64,000 bases of DNA from JAUWCL01 sp964599375 (GCA_964599375.1 CAZREW010000001.1:124001-188000), one strand, 5' to 3'; counted from the first letter of the stretch, positions 28,630 to 36,233 are shown. The notes: generated by a model from the letters alone, not told the origin. Program-made: numbers and translations.

Positions 28630-29067
28630 CTATTCGTTGAATACCCTGTGAAGTAATTGTGTGCGGTTGTTGATCCCCATTTTTCGGTATATTTTCCAGA
28701 GGTGGTTTTTTACTGTTTTCTCGTCAATATTCAGTCCCTCTGATATTTCCCTGTTCGTCTTCCCGCTGATCAGCTGGATGATCACGTCTTTTTCCCTTCT
28801 CGTCATCTCCACCTTGCCCTGCGCCACACTTGCCTTCATGATCATCTTTTCTATTTTTACCTCGTCCTTCACATCTTCTTCATGAGTTCCATTCTCGACT
28901 ATCATCGCCAGTTTCCTTATTTCTCTCGCGTTTTCGAGAAGCTGAAGACATATATCGCGTAATATCTTATCAAGCGCACCCGGATCCTCCACTTCCCCGT
29001 TCATTTTTTCCTTCTCGACCCGCTCACTCAGACCGGAAGCAAGATCCATATATTTATCGACCTTCAC
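28630..29067 (-). CDS. LuxR/GerE-type HTH transcriptional regulator
   Basis: 145 aa from a GTG at 29067, preferred because AAGGAG precedes it by six bases in the same context as the neighbouring GAF gene. An in-frame ATG at 29088 is the alternative. The N-terminal ~85 residues are charged and helical with no receiver domain. The C-terminus is a classical GerE HTH: MTRREKDVIIQLISGKTNREI, then LNIDEKTVKNHLWKIYRKMG. It lacks a phospho-acceptor, so its input must come from elsewhere, most simply the co-transcribed GAF protein. Base composition is more AT-rich than the flanking genes. It is a good candidate regulator of the downstream surface operon. Confidence 0.88.
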   Translation of the reverse strand: MKVDKYMDLASGLSERVEKEKMNGEVEDPGALDKILRDICLQLLENAREIRKLAMIVENGTHEEDVKDEVKIEKMIMKASVAQGKVEMTRREKDVIIQLISGKTNREISEGLNIDEKTVKNHLWKIYRKMGINNRTQLLHRVFNE

Positions 29068-29367
29068 GATTTTCTCCTTTGCAGTCATCCTGCCCAGGTT
29101 GTACTTGCGCCCTTTTTTGCATATATCGATCAGAAGTATTTTCCATTTATTTCTTTGGTATTTCTCTTCTATTTATATTGTCACAACATTTCTTTTACTT
29201 GTTTATGGCAATCGCAGTGCCAATTAGTTGGTTCTCAAGAGCTTTCCTATCTGTAATATTTATTGGACATTCCGGAAGTGTTCCGAAATCGTTCTTTGCC
29301 TTGTCAAACGGATCGTTATTTCGAATGGGCATATAAATGGTTTGGTAGAATATCCGTACCATTCCTT

Positions 29368-29383
29368 TTACATATATATGTAA
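29368..29383. promoter_or_regulatory. Perfect 16-bp AT palindrome
   Basis: TTACATATATATGTAA is fully self-complementary, about 300 bases upstream of the LuxR-type gene. Possible operator. Confidence 0.4.
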
Positions 29384-29711
29384 CTTAAATGCTGTAAGGC
29401 CGTATTGCGTCTTCCTTCTTTGACATTCTCTTTATTGTGCCAGCATCTTTATATTATGGCATATATCACGTAACATGCTGTCATATGATAGGTTAAAGAA
29501 ATTCTGTGCCACCCCGTTAATATGCTTGTCTTTTACTGCATTCTCTATCCGAATTGACAATATCCTAGAAATCAGAGAACCGTCAAATAATGTAACCATG
29601 CAACAGGATAATCTGACCGTTCAATGTCTTAATGAAATAAAACCGAATATGGCATGATGATGTCCAAAGGTGGATCAAAACCTATCGAATATTTACACGA
29701 TCACCTCCGCC

Positions 29712-29729
29712 ATAGGTATATCAACCTAT
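29712..29729. promoter_or_regulatory. Inverted repeat ATAGGT-N6-ACCTAT
   Basis: Perfect 6-bp arms with a 6-base spacer, about 60 bases upstream of the transposase-like gene. It shares TAGGTATAT with a second palindrome 53 bases downstream. Confidence 0.45.
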
Positions 29730-29767
29730 ATGCTTAAAAAATAAGTCGATGGCTCAATCAAGCATTA

Positions 29768-29779
29768 GGTATATATACC
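29768..29779. promoter_or_regulatory. Palindrome GGTATATATACC next to the start of the transposase-like gene
   Basis: A perfect 12-bp palindrome six bases before the TTG at 29786. With the site at 29712 it gives two related half-sites (TAGGTATAT) spaced 53 bases, close to five helical turns. Confidence 0.45.
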
Positions 29780-29785
29780 CATATT

Positions 29786-30775
29786 TTGTTAAAAGATGAT
29801 GTTCTCTTGACTGGACTACTGGAAATATGTAAACAGTTAAAATGTTATCAACGATTACGCGGGAGGCTGAGAACAGCTAAAAGAATAGGGACCGGACGGT
29901 TTTTCAAAAACGACAGGCTTATGGATATCCAATACTTCATGGATATCGTCGGGTCCGACAAGAAGGCGCTATGGCATCTGGAAAGCATCTGCAGCGTTAT
30001 CGAAGGGAATGTCTGCCCTAAGTGCGGGGAAGACGATATTTACAGGATCGATAACGGAAAGCGCAAGCGCTGTCAGGCTTGCGGTTACCGGTTTACGCTC
30101 TACACGGGCCGATGGCTCAATGAAGCCCATATTTCTCCTGAAACCTGGCTGTGGATCATCAAGCTGTTCGAAATGGGTCTGACGGCGAAAAGAATATCGG
30201 ATGAAACCGGCAAAAGTTATCCTACGACCCTCAAGGCAGTCACAGCGATCAGGAGATCGATTGCCGCAGCCACGCCTCACGGCAGAGAGTATTTACATGA
30301 TCCAGGCGCCAGCAGGAAGATCCCCGTCTTCTACATGAGCGAAGATGGTAAACACGATAAAACAGCACCCTTGCCATCCACCCGGATCCATGTAATCGGA
30401 CGGCTCGGATATGGGCATCTTATCTGTACGGACAAGAAGGTCAGGTACGATCGTCTTATATGCGAGGGAGTAACGCACCGACCTGCCGATTTTGGCCGCG
30501 GCCACCCTCGCTTTCGTTTCTACATGGCGCTGCCTCCCGTGGCAAGGCGGTCTATCATGGAGAAACTGCTCAAATATCACGGCGTGAGGAACAGCATGCT
30601 GCCCCTTTATGTCCTGGAAATGGAATATAGGCTGAATAATCGCGGAGGCGATTTGCTCGAGCTTCTGATCGAGGGTATCTGCCGTTTTATCCCGCGGAAG
30701 ACACCGGGCCTCCTGGCAGCCGATCCCGGCAACCCGCCTTTAATAAGAGTCCTTGAACCCGTAGAGTCATCCTAA
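29786..30775 (+). CDS. IS1595-type transposase-derived zinc-ribbon protein, probably domesticated
   Basis: 329 aa if the TTG at 29786 is used; the first ATG is at 29921 and no clear ribosome site decides. A zinc ribbon (C77PKC80 and C96QAC99) is followed by an HTH-like helix set (GLTAKRISDETGKSYPTTLK), the N-terminal layout of IS1595/ISXO2 transposases. The C-terminus has VLEMEYRLNNR, like the conserved end of those enzymes. However, the DETY-type first acidic motif and the final Glu region are not recognisable, and no terminal inverted repeats were seen. It may be an inactive relic or a DNA-binding regulator adopted from a transposase. It lies in AT-rich DNA beside the LuxR-type gene. Confidence 0.6.
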   Translation: MLKDDVLLTGLLEICKQLKCYQRLRGRLRTAKRIGTGRFFKNDRLMDIQYFMDIVGSDKKALWHLESICSVIEGNVCPKCGEDDIYRIDNGKRKRCQACGYRFTLYTGRWLNEAHISPETWLWIIKLFEMGLTAKRISDETGKSYPTTLKAVTAIRRSIAAATPHGREYLHDPGASRKIPVFYMSEDGKHDKTAPLPSTRIHVIGRLGYGHLICTDKKVRYDRLICEGVTHRPADFGRGHPRFRFYMALPPVARRSIMEKLLKYHGVRNSMLPLYVLEMEYRLNNRGGDLLELLIEGICRFIPRKTPGLLAADPGNPPLIRVLEPVESS

Positions 30776-30842
30776 GCCGGGCCTGAAATCAATGCGGCGC
30801 CCTGCCGGGACTCGGATCTCGACTGAAGCGTCTCTTCACCCT

Positions 30843-31112
30843 TTATTTGGACACGTACTTGGATGGGTCTTTCTTGAAAGCCTCGTAGTGCTCCTTCGAA
30901 TTGAACCTGTACTCGACGCCTTCATAGACATAAGGGTACTTCGCCTCTTTGAAGTTCTTGATCTTGCTTTTATCGACGGGATCCATGAGAGAGACCATGC
31001 GCGCTGCGCCGGCCTGGGTTGTTGCCGGAGTTTCCTGCTTCTCCGGCTTATTGCCGCATCCCGCCCCCGAGAAAAAAGCCAGTGCGAGACAGATGACGAT
31101 CAGATTCTTCAC
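30843..31112 (-). CDS. YHS-domain lipoprotein
   Basis: 89 aa from a GTG at 31112 with GGAGG seven bases upstream. The same frame is open further upstream but lacks a site and overlaps the phosphofructokinase gene. A lipoprotein signal ends in FFSGAGC with the lipid Cys followed by GNKPEKQE. The mature part is a YHS domain (MDPVDKSKI, YVYEGVEYRFNSKEHYEAF, DPSKYV). YHS domains are linked to metal handling and heavy-metal enzymes. Likely a periplasm-facing lipoprotein with a copper- or metal-related role; the metal is not determined. Convergent with the transposase-like gene. Confidence 0.85.
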   Translation of the reverse strand: MKNLIVICLALAFFSGAGCGNKPEKQETPATTQAGAARMVSLMDPVDKSKIKNFKEAKYPYVYEGVEYRFNSKEHYEAFKKDPSKYVSK

Positions 31113-31215
31113 TTTTTTACCTCCATTAAACGCTGTTCGGGCACAGCGAAGATAACAGATTTGCCCGCATCGGTCAAGTACGCCGGTCGTGCTCCGTATC
31201 CTTCCTTTCTTGTCC

Positions 31216-31244
31216 TTGAGAGAAAGGCGGCGCTGTTGTAGAAT
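31216..31244 (+). promoter_or_regulatory. Promoter of the phosphofructokinase gene
   Basis: TTGAGA, 17-base spacer, TAGAAT; 68 bases before the start at 31312. Confidence 0.65.
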
Positions 31245-31311
31245 CACACGTCGGACGATGTCCGCACAACCGTTTCCAGCAGACGCTATATATCCGAGAA
31301 AGGAACCCGCG

Positions 31312-32472
31312 ATGCCCGCAAAAGCAAAAAAAAAGGCCGCGACAAGAGGCCGGCCGGCGACGAAGATGCCCGCCCCTAAGGATATAAAAAACATCGCGAT
31401 ACTCACTGGAGGAGGCGACTGTCCCGGCCTCAACGCCGTGATAAGGGGCGTCGTCAGGGCTGCCGTAAACGTCCACGGCTGGGAGGTGACCGGGATACTC
31501 GACGGGTTCGACGGGCTCATCGAGGGCCGGACCAGAAAGATCACATCGAGGGACGTCCGCGGCCTGCAGGCTCGAGGAGGGACGATACTGGGCACTTCGA
31601 ACAGGGGCAATCCGCTCAACTACCCGGTCGAGGGAGAGAACGGCGTGGAGTACAGGGACGTGACTGGCACGATCGTATCCAATATACGGGAGCTCGGCAT
31701 AGATGCCCTGATCGCCGTCGGCGGGGACGGGACGATGAAGATCACACAGGCGATCTTCGAGAAGGGCGTGCCCGTTATGGGCGTGCCAAAGACGATCGAC
31801 AACGACCTCAAAGCCACAGACGTGACGTTCGGCTTCAACAGCGCCGTCTCGACGGCGACCGAGGCTCTCGACAGGCTCCATACGACCGCAGAGAGCCACC
31901 ACCGGGTCCTCGTGCTCGAGGTGATGGGGCGCGACAGCGGTTGGATCGCCCTCGAGGCGGGGATCGCCGGCGGTGCCGACGTGATCCTCATTCCCGAGAT
32001 CCCCTTCGATATCGGCAAGGTCTGCGCGCATATCCGAGGCAGGAAGAAGACCGGCAGCAGGTTCAGCATCGCAGTGGTCGCCGAGGGCGCATTCCCCGCG
32101 GGCGGGAAAAAGATCTATGAGAAAGAGCCCGGCAGTGATGGCACCCCGGGGAGACTCGGCGGCATGGGGCAGTGGGTCTCAGAGCAGATCGCTCTCTGCG
32201 CGAATTTTGAGACACGTACCGCCGTTCTCGGGCACATGCAGCGTGGCGGTACGCCCACGACCTACGACCGCATCCTCGCAACGAGGTTCGGGGTCGAGGC
32301 GGTAAACAATATAGCCCTGGGAAACTACGGCAACCTGGTCTGCCTGAAGGGGACCGAGATAGTCTGCAAGAAGATAAGCGAGGCGATAGAGAACATCAAC
32401 CTGGTCGACCCCGAGGGTCAGCTGGTGAAAACGGCGGAGGCGCTCGGCATAACGATGGGACGCCCGGCCTGA
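31312..32472 (+). CDS. pfkA: 6-phosphofructokinase (group III type)
   Basis: 386 aa from the ATG at 31312 (AAAGGA upstream; the frame is open earlier but lacks a site). A Lys/Ala-rich N-terminal tail of about 25 residues precedes the fold. Motifs: ILTGGGDCPGLNAVIRG, GGDGT in the phosphate-donor site, PKTIDND, and VLEVMGRDSGWIALEAG. Known rule for this family: Gly rather than Asp in GGD(G/D)T favours ATP, while Lys in PKTIDND is found in PPi-type and group III enzymes. The G/K combination suggests an ATP-dependent group III enzyme. It commits fructose-6-phosphate to glycolysis in the cytoplasm. Single gene. Confidence 0.92.
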   Translation: MPAKAKKKAATRGRPATKMPAPKDIKNIAILTGGGDCPGLNAVIRGVVRAAVNVHGWEVTGILDGFDGLIEGRTRKITSRDVRGLQARGGTILGTSNRGNPLNYPVEGENGVEYRDVTGTIVSNIRELGIDALIAVGGDGTMKITQAIFEKGVPVMGVPKTIDNDLKATDVTFGFNSAVSTATEALDRLHTTAESHHRVLVLEVMGRDSGWIALEAGIAGGADVILIPEIPFDIGKVCAHIRGRKKTGSRFSIAVVAEGAFPAGGKKIYEKEPGSDGTPGRLGGMGQWVSEQIALCANFETRTAVLGHMQRGGTPTTYDRILATRFGVEAVNNIALGNYGNLVCLKGTEIVCKKISEAIENINLVDPEGQLVKTAEALGITMGRPA

Positions 32473-32694
32473 CCGGGATGCAGGCCGATGAGAAGACCTG
32501 CAATCGACATTGCGAAAACGCATTGAAACCCGCCGGGGCTTCATGCCCGTCGCCGCATCCAATCCACATTCCCGCAGTAGGTTACGTCCGACACCATATG
32601 CTGCATCTGGTGGCATGATTCTTTCAAGTACGGCAGGGGCCAGACATCCATATATGCGACTGACTGCATGTGCCGGGAAAGGCAGCGATCATCT

Positions 32695-33108
32695 ATGCGT
32701 ATTCACAGCGATTCGAGAGGGTTCACGCTAATCGAGCTGATGTTCGTCGTCGTAATAATCGGTATCATTGTCGCGATCGCGATCCCCAATTACATGAAGT
32801 TTACGAAGAAGGCGAAGGAAGCTGTCGTCCAGGAGAACATGCACACTATTCAACTTGCGATCGAATCCTTCGCAGTCGACCGGCTCGGCCAGTATCCACA
32901 GGCGGGAGATGAAGCAGACCTGCTAGCCCTTCTGCCGAACGGGCATTATCCCGACAACCCCTTCACGAAAGCTGAGACCGCGGTTCAGTGGAACGCCGAC
33001 CCGGCGGTACCGGGCGACATCAGCATCTTCAATCTTCCGGGGGACGGATACATGCTCAGGGGGCGGGGCACGGACGGACTGCTGGGCGATATCGTATCAG
33101 GTAACTAG
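32695..33108 (+). CDS. Type IV pilin-like / pseudopilin
   Basis: 137 aa with a short leader MRIHSDSRG and the prepilin motif G^FTLIELMFVVVIIGIIVAIA, Glu at +5. The hydrophobic helix is followed by IPNYMKFTKKAKEA, as in pilins and GspG-like pseudopilins. I chose the ATG at 32695 because it gives a normal short leader; ATG 32668 would add nine residues. The HAMP-domain gene follows after 24 bases. No assembly ATPase or platform protein is in the window. Distinct from the pseudopilin at 876-1376. Confidence 0.87.
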   Translation: MRIHSDSRGFTLIELMFVVVIIGIIVAIAIPNYMKFTKKAKEAVVQENMHTIQLAIESFAVDRLGQYPQAGDEADLLALLPNGHYPDNPFTKAETAVQWNADPAVPGDISIFNLPGDGYMLRGRGTDGLLGDIVSGN

Positions 33109-33132
33109 GGTCGCCGGAAACGAGGTACAGCG

Positions 33133-33786
33133 ATGAGCAAGCGGAAAAAAATAAGAATAGTCAATAGGAAGGTCCTGGTCGATTCCCTGCAGCTGAGGTT
33201 TGTCGGCATCGCGATAATCTATTTTTCCCTCATCGTGCTTATTTTCGTCAGCACCCTATTTGTGCCGATCGTCATGCGGCTTCAGGGCGGAGATATCAAC
33301 TCACCACAGGTGCAGGAAGCAGCGCATGAGTTTCTCGTCCTTCATCATAGAGTATGGCTGCCCCTGCTTGGAGCCCTTGTAGTAATCGTGCTGCATAACA
33401 TCATCTTCACCCACCGTGTCGCCGGACCTCTCTACAGGTTCCGCCCCTACCTCGAAACCGTCGGCGGCGGCGATCTGTCAGCTCCGATAAAATTCCGCCA
33501 GAAAGATCATCTGCAGAAAGAGGCGGAAGTCGCCAGCCGGATGGTGGAGTCCCTGCGCGACAAGGTCATGCAGGTGGAAGAGCAGTTCGAAAAGGCGGAC
33601 AGGGCATGGATCGAACTTAGAAGCGCGTTGGACGAAGGGGCGGGAATAGAGATGCGGCAGAAGATCGACGCGGTGAGCGAGCGGATCGAGGGATGCAGGG
33701 CCAGCCTCTCGGTCTTCACCACGGGGGACAAGCCGGCTCCAGCGGCCGGCACCTCTGAAAAAGCACGAGTAAAAGACCCTGTTTGA
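33133..33786 (+). CDS. HAMP-domain inner-membrane protein with coiled coil
   Basis: 217 aa with two membrane helices (about 22-47 and 72-92) flanking a ~25-residue periplasmic loop. A HAMP region with HRVAGPLYRFRPYLETVGGG follows, then a charged coiled coil (about 125-190) and a Pro/Ala-rich tail. It resembles the membrane half of a chemoreceptor but has no methyl-accepting or kinase domain. GAGG seven bases upstream supports the start. It lies 24 bases after the pilin-like gene, so a role with the pilin in sensing or motility is plausible but not shown. Confidence 0.8.
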   Translation: MSKRKKIRIVNRKVLVDSLQLRFVGIAIIYFSLIVLIFVSTLFVPIVMRLQGGDINSPQVQEAAHEFLVLHHRVWLPLLGALVVIVLHNIIFTHRVAGPLYRFRPYLETVGGGDLSAPIKFRQKDHLQKEAEVASRMVESLRDKVMQVEEQFEKADRAWIELRSALDEGAGIEMRQKIDAVSERIEGCRASLSVFTTGDKPAPAAGTSEKARVKDPV

Positions 33787-33824
33787 TATTACATCCGCCC
33801 GCTGGACAGAGCTTACTGGAATTC

Positions 33825-34343
33825 CTAGAAATAGAACCGGACTCCCAGGCCGCCGTTGAGCTCGAAATCGGTCGATGGAGCGAGATCGAGGATCGGGACT
33901 ACTTCGCCGAATACTGCGATGGGCCAGCTTTCGAAATAGTATTCGAGGCCGACCGGGATCCTCACGCCTATCTTGTCGTCAGCGTTGTCCCTGAAAAGCA
34001 TCCTTCCACCGATTCCGACATATAAGGGAAGCGTTCCCTTGGAAACGTCGAAGATACCGAAGTCATGGAAGAGGTAGTCGGCATGGATATGAAAATGCCC
34101 GTCGCCCGACCAGGACCAGGCAAGACCCAGATCGAACCCTGTGCTCTGCGTCGTCCACATCTTGGCGCTAAGCCCTGTCGGCTCGCCGACTATGACGCCT
34201 ACCCCGATGTCGCCGTGATCAAAGCTCGGCGACGTTTCAGCGGCTGCGCCCGCCTTATCGTCCTGGGCGGACGCGCCGGCGGCCATCGAGACTACAAAGA
34301 AAACGGCGACGATCGCCGTGAGGAATCCCTTCCTTGATTTCAT
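33825..34343 (-). CDS. Small outer-membrane beta-barrel protein
   Basis: 172 aa with a signal peptide (MKSRKGFLTAIVAVFFVVSM to ASAQ) and a short acidic linker. Amphipathic strands follow (FDLGLAWSW, FHIHADYLF, LPLYVGIGGRML, IPVGLEYYF, GGLGVRFYF), ending in aromatic F-x-F as outer-membrane barrels do. Probably an eight-stranded barrel. It starts three bases after the stop of the DoxX-like gene, so it belongs to the rhodanese-DoxX operon. Ligand and function are unknown. Confidence 0.83.
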   Translation of the reverse strand: MKSRKGFLTAIVAVFFVVSMAAGASAQDDKAGAAAETSPSFDHGDIGVGVIVGEPTGLSAKMWTTQSTGFDLGLAWSWSGDGHFHIHADYLFHDFGIFDVSKGTLPLYVGIGGRMLFRDNADDKIGVRIPVGLEYYFESWPIAVFGEVVPILDLAPSTDFELNGGLGVRFYF

Positions 34344-34346
34344 CCT

Positions 34347-34859
34347 CTACCCCTTCCTTCTTCCGACGACGTAACGGTAAGCCGGCGAAAGCAGTATTAC
34401 GACCGAGAAGGCGAACAGAAAAGCGTCCTCGATCAGTTTCTTCCATGCGTACGTAGGCCCGAACCCGCATCCGCAGTCGAAATACACATGCCTCAGCGGC
34501 GTCCCTTCGGCGGACATTATACCAGCAGTCCTGTAAGCGATGACAACGATAAAAACGAGGTTCATCGCGGCGAGTATCAGCGCGGCGCCCCTGATGAAGA
34601 CACCGGTGAGAAGGGCAAGGCCGCATATCAGCTCTATCCACGGCAGTATTATCGCGAAGACATTGAGAAGCGGGCCCGGCCCGAGGATCCCATACATCCC
34701 GATCTCGTCGGCGAACATCAGCGGCTTGTCGATCTTCTGCAGGGCGGCGTATATGAAGACGGCGGCGAGGATCACGCGGATAACGAGCAGGCCGGCCTGC
34801 GCGCGCGCCGCTCCCCCGGGGATCTCGAAGAAAAGGCCCGTATCCACCCGGCGGCTCAT
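34347..34859 (-). CDS. DoxX/MauE-like integral membrane protein
   Basis: 170 aa. The start at 34859 overlaps the stop of the rhodanese gene by four bases (ATGA), indicating translational coupling. Four membrane helices are visible: LLVIRVILAAVFIYAALQKI, VFAIILPWIELICGLALLTG, AALILAAMNLVFIVVIA, and one near the C-terminus. The core KI-x(n)-PWIE and a CGCGFG cysteine cluster are typical of DoxX/MauE proteins. The family often works with thiol-disulfide or sulfur-transfer partners. The coupled rhodanese gene supports a sulfur-related role. Confidence 0.85.
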   Translation of the reverse strand: MSRRVDTGLFFEIPGGAARAQAGLLVIRVILAAVFIYAALQKIDKPLMFADEIGMYGILGPGPLLNVFAIILPWIELICGLALLTGVFIRGAALILAAMNLVFIVVIAYRTAGIMSAEGTPLRHVYFDCGCGFGPTYAWKKLIEDAFLFAFSVVILLSPAYRYVVGRRKG

Positions 34860-35383
34860 TCGCTCCACTCCTCGGCCCCGTGCTCTATCTCCAGCCCGGC
34901 CTCTCTCCATTCCTCCATACCGCCCTTGAACACGCAGAGCTTCTTGTACCCCATCGTGTAGAGCTCCCTGCCCAGCATCTCGGAATCGTCGCAGGAAGGC
35001 CCGTTGCAGTAGATTCCGATCCTGTCGCCGGGGTCCAGCCGCGGCAGGACGAAATCGAAGTAGCGCCCCATCTCGAAATAGTCGCAGAGTATCGCGCCCG
35101 GGACATGCCCGGATTTGTACTCGTCGGATGTCCTCGCGTCGATAATCGGGTAGCCGGCATCGACCATCTCACGAAATTCCTCGAGATTGACGAAGCAGAT
35201 CCCGTCGTGGTCGTCAGCATCGGCCTCCGTGATCGGCTCGCCACCATTTTCGAAGACGGGGACCTCCTCGAGCCTGCGGAACGGATCGATCCCGTTGACC
35301 GAGAAGGCATTGTTTACCAGCCCTGCCGCCGTCCCGAGAAGGAGCAGCGCCGCGGCCTGTGTTATGGCTCTCTTCATCCTCAT
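34856..35383 (-). CDS. Exported or membrane-anchored rhodanese-like protein
   Basis: 175 aa from the ATG at 35383, or two codons later at 35377; an upstream extension of the frame has no start signal. An N-terminal hydrophobic segment (AITQAAALLLLGTAAG) suggests export or an anchor. A rhodanese domain spans about 65-165: YPIIDARTSDEYKSGHVPGA, then the active-site loop IYCNGPSC with the catalytic Cys, and GGMEEW. It transfers sulfane sulfur. It is first in an operon with the DoxX-like and small barrel proteins. A second Cys in the loop (CNGPSC) is notable. Confidence 0.85.
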   Translation of the reverse strand: MRMKRAITQAAALLLLGTAAGLVNNAFSVNGIDPFRRLEEVPVFENGGEPITEADADDHDGICFVNLEEFREMVDAGYPIIDARTSDEYKSGHVPGAILCDYFEMGRYFDFVLPRLDPGDRIGIYCNGPSCDDSEMLGRELYTMGYKKLCVFKGGMEEWREAGLEIEHGAEEWSE

Positions 35384-35512
35384 ACAGGGAGTCAATATAA
35401 GGCCGAAGCCGTTTAAAATCAATCTCTCACGTACAGAGGGCGCCCCATGCCCGCAGATTACTGATACACCCGCACCTCCATGATTCGCCGGTTTTTTTAT
35501 CGATCTTCTGCG

Positions 35513-35541
35513 TTGAAAGGGCGGGGCGGCGCCGATACAAT
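35513..35541 (+). promoter_or_regulatory. Promoter of the nth-parB-like operon
   Basis: TTGAAA, 17-base spacer, TACAAT. It lies 44 bases before the GTG at 35586, which favours that start over codons at 35550-35556. Confidence 0.7.
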
Positions 35542-35585
35542 ATACGCGCTTGTATATGCCAGGACACCGGCAGGATGGAGAGAAC

Positions 35586-36233
35586 GTGGCGCCGTCAGAC
35601 AGGAGATCCGCTGAAAAGATACTCGGGAGGCTCAAGCAGCTCTACCCGGAGCCGAGGCATTATCTGGAGTTCGAAGGCCCCTTCCAGCTCCTCGTAGCCA
35701 CGATCCTCTCTGCGCAGTGCACCGACGAGCGCGTCAATATGACTACACCGGCCCTTTTCGAGAGATATCCTGACGCCGCGGCCTTCGCGGCCGCGCCTCT
35801 GGAGGATATCGAAGAGGCGGTGCGTCCGACCGGCTTCTTCAGAAACAAGGCGAAATCTATAAAGGCCGCGAGCGGTATGATCATCAGCGACTTCGGCGGC
35901 GAGGTCCCGGCTGACATGGACAGCCTCACGAGGCTTCCCGGAATAGCGCGCAAGTCGGCCAACGCCATCCTGCAGCACGGATTCTCCCGTACTGAGGGTA
36001 TCGTCGTCGATACTCACGTAATTCGTGTCGCGGGAAGGCTCGGCTGGACCGACCTGAAGGATCCGCTGAAGATAGAACGTGACCTCATGGAGCTTTTCCC
36101 CCGATCAGAATGGAAATGGCTCCCCTTCTACCTGAAGAACCACGGCAGGACGGTCTGCAGAGCGCCCAGGCCCCGCTGCGGCGAATGCGCGATCGCACCC
36201 CTCTGCCCCTCGGCTGAAAAGGGGAAAAGCTGA
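35586..36233 (+). CDS. nth: Endonuclease III (DNA glycosylase/AP lyase)
   Basis: 215 aa from the GTG at 35586, with GGAG five bases upstream and the promoter -10 box 44 bases upstream. An ATG at 35556 would sit only about 15 bases past the -10 box. Motifs: LVATILSAQCTD, the helix-hairpin-helix LPGIARKSANAIL with the catalytic Lys, VDTHVIRVAGRLG with the catalytic Asp, and the [4Fe-4S] cluster CRAPRPRCGECAIAPLC (C-x6-C-x2-C-x5-C). It removes oxidised pyrimidines from DNA. Length matches the family. The ParB-like gene starts at the next base after the stop. Confidence 0.95.
   Translation: MAPSDRRSAEKILGRLKQLYPEPRHYLEFEGPFQLLVATILSAQCTDERVNMTTPALFERYPDAAAFAAAPLEDIEEAVRPTGFFRNKAKSIKAASGMIISDFGGEVPADMDSLTRLPGIARKSANAILQHGFSRTEGIVVDTHVIRVAGRLGWTDLKDPLKIERDLMELFPRSEWKWLPFYLKNHGRTVCRAPRPRCGECAIAPLCPSAEKGKS

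Larger units (their letters stand above)
29068..29785. promoter_or_regulatory. AT-rich divergent regulatory region
   Basis: About 700 bases between the LuxR-type gene (minus) and the transposase-like gene (plus). A sample line (29161-29220) is roughly one-third GC, far below the rest of the window. It contains three AT-rich inverted repeats and a 9-bp direct repeat, listed separately. No convincing gene or tRNA was seen. Confidence 0.55.

Noticed and set aside
29700..30800. Intact insertion sequence around the transposase-like gene
   Set aside because: No terminal inverted repeats or target duplications were found and the catalytic motifs are not recognisable.
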